Of a stretch of DNA of 6,347 nucleotides, positions 6,321-6,347 are shown in pieces. The notes under the pieces were generated by a model that saw only the letters and a list, made by a program, of their open reading frames with translations, was not told the DNA's origin and did not search any database. Within the stretch, counting starts at the first letter, position 1. Each line of letters starts with the position of its first letter. The position numbers were made by a program, and so were the translations under genes. The DNA lies in contig JANEMG010000152.1 of assembly GCA_024511045.1 (NCBI GenBank), forward strand, positions 1 to 6,347, given 5' to 3'. The stretch comes from Gammaproteobacteria bacterium. GTDB taxonomy: Bacteria > Pseudomonadota > Gammaproteobacteria > Methylococcales > Methylomonadaceae.

Positions 6321-6347
6321 ATGGTGGATCCATTCTCCCGTCCAATA
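6321..6347 (+). CDS. Possible start of a plus-strand gene, MoaA-like N-terminus (partial)
   Basis: An ATG at 6321 opens a frame that runs off the window after nine residues, MVDPFSRPI. This resembles the N-terminus common in proteobacterial MoaA (GTP 3',8-cyclase of molybdenum cofactor synthesis), where a D-x-FGR-type stretch precedes the radical-SAM cysteine motif. An in-frame TAA (6306-6308) excludes an earlier start. There is no clear ribosome binding site and nine residues are far too few for a firm call, so no symbol is given. If real, it is divergent to the polysaccharide operon and marks its boundary. Confidence 0.25.

Overview
This window reads as part of a surface-polysaccharide locus from a Gram-negative bacterium, most likely a gammaproteobacterium. 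That placement rests on the look of the proteins, moderate base composition and a dispersed-type palindromic repeat; no search was run and no genus can be named. All five well-supported genes lie on the minus strand, so the locus is transcribed from right to left.

Right end (about 5898-6347): a non-coding stretch that holds the leader and a candidate promoter of the operon (6058-6085). At the extreme right there is a possible plus-strand gene start (6321, nine residues visible, MoaA-like) with a weak Fur-box-like sequence just before it. Next come gmd (5897-4857, GDP-mannose 4,6-dehydratase) and, 2 bp later, an rmd-like reductase (4854-3976). Together these convert GDP-D-mannose to GDP-4-dehydro-6-deoxy-D-mannose and then, most likely, to GDP-D-rhamnose.

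Middle (3531-3975): a 445-bp gap without a gene. It contains an 81-bp imperfect palindrome (3637-3717) whose left end is repeated in inverted orientation about 200 bp away (3845-3876). This looks like a compound MITE-like or REP-like element sitting between the sugar-nucleotide genes and the glycosyltransferase genes.

Left half: three GT-B-fold, family GT4 glycosyltransferase genes in a row (3530-2367, 2284-1199, 1173-91). The first two resemble the MtfB-like mannosyltransferase group and the third the WbaZ-like group. All three keep the EX7E donor-binding motif and appear intact. These groups typically use GDP-mannose-type donors, so the simplest reading is that the upstream pair makes GDP-D-rhamnose and the three transferases build a D-rhamnose-containing (or mixed D-mannose/D-rhamnose) oligosaccharide or polysaccharide. 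This is comparable in logic to the Pseudomonas aeruginosa common polysaccharide antigen locus (rmd, gmd, wbpX, wbpY, wbpZ). No exporter, polymerase, ligase or GDP-mannose-producing gene lies inside the window, so the final product and its export route cannot be read here.

I found no CRISPR array, tRNA, rRNA, transposase gene or clear new defence or mobile system. The less ordinary features are the compound inverted repeat, short coding frames leading into the second glycosyltransferase, and the regulatory-looking sequence at the right edge.
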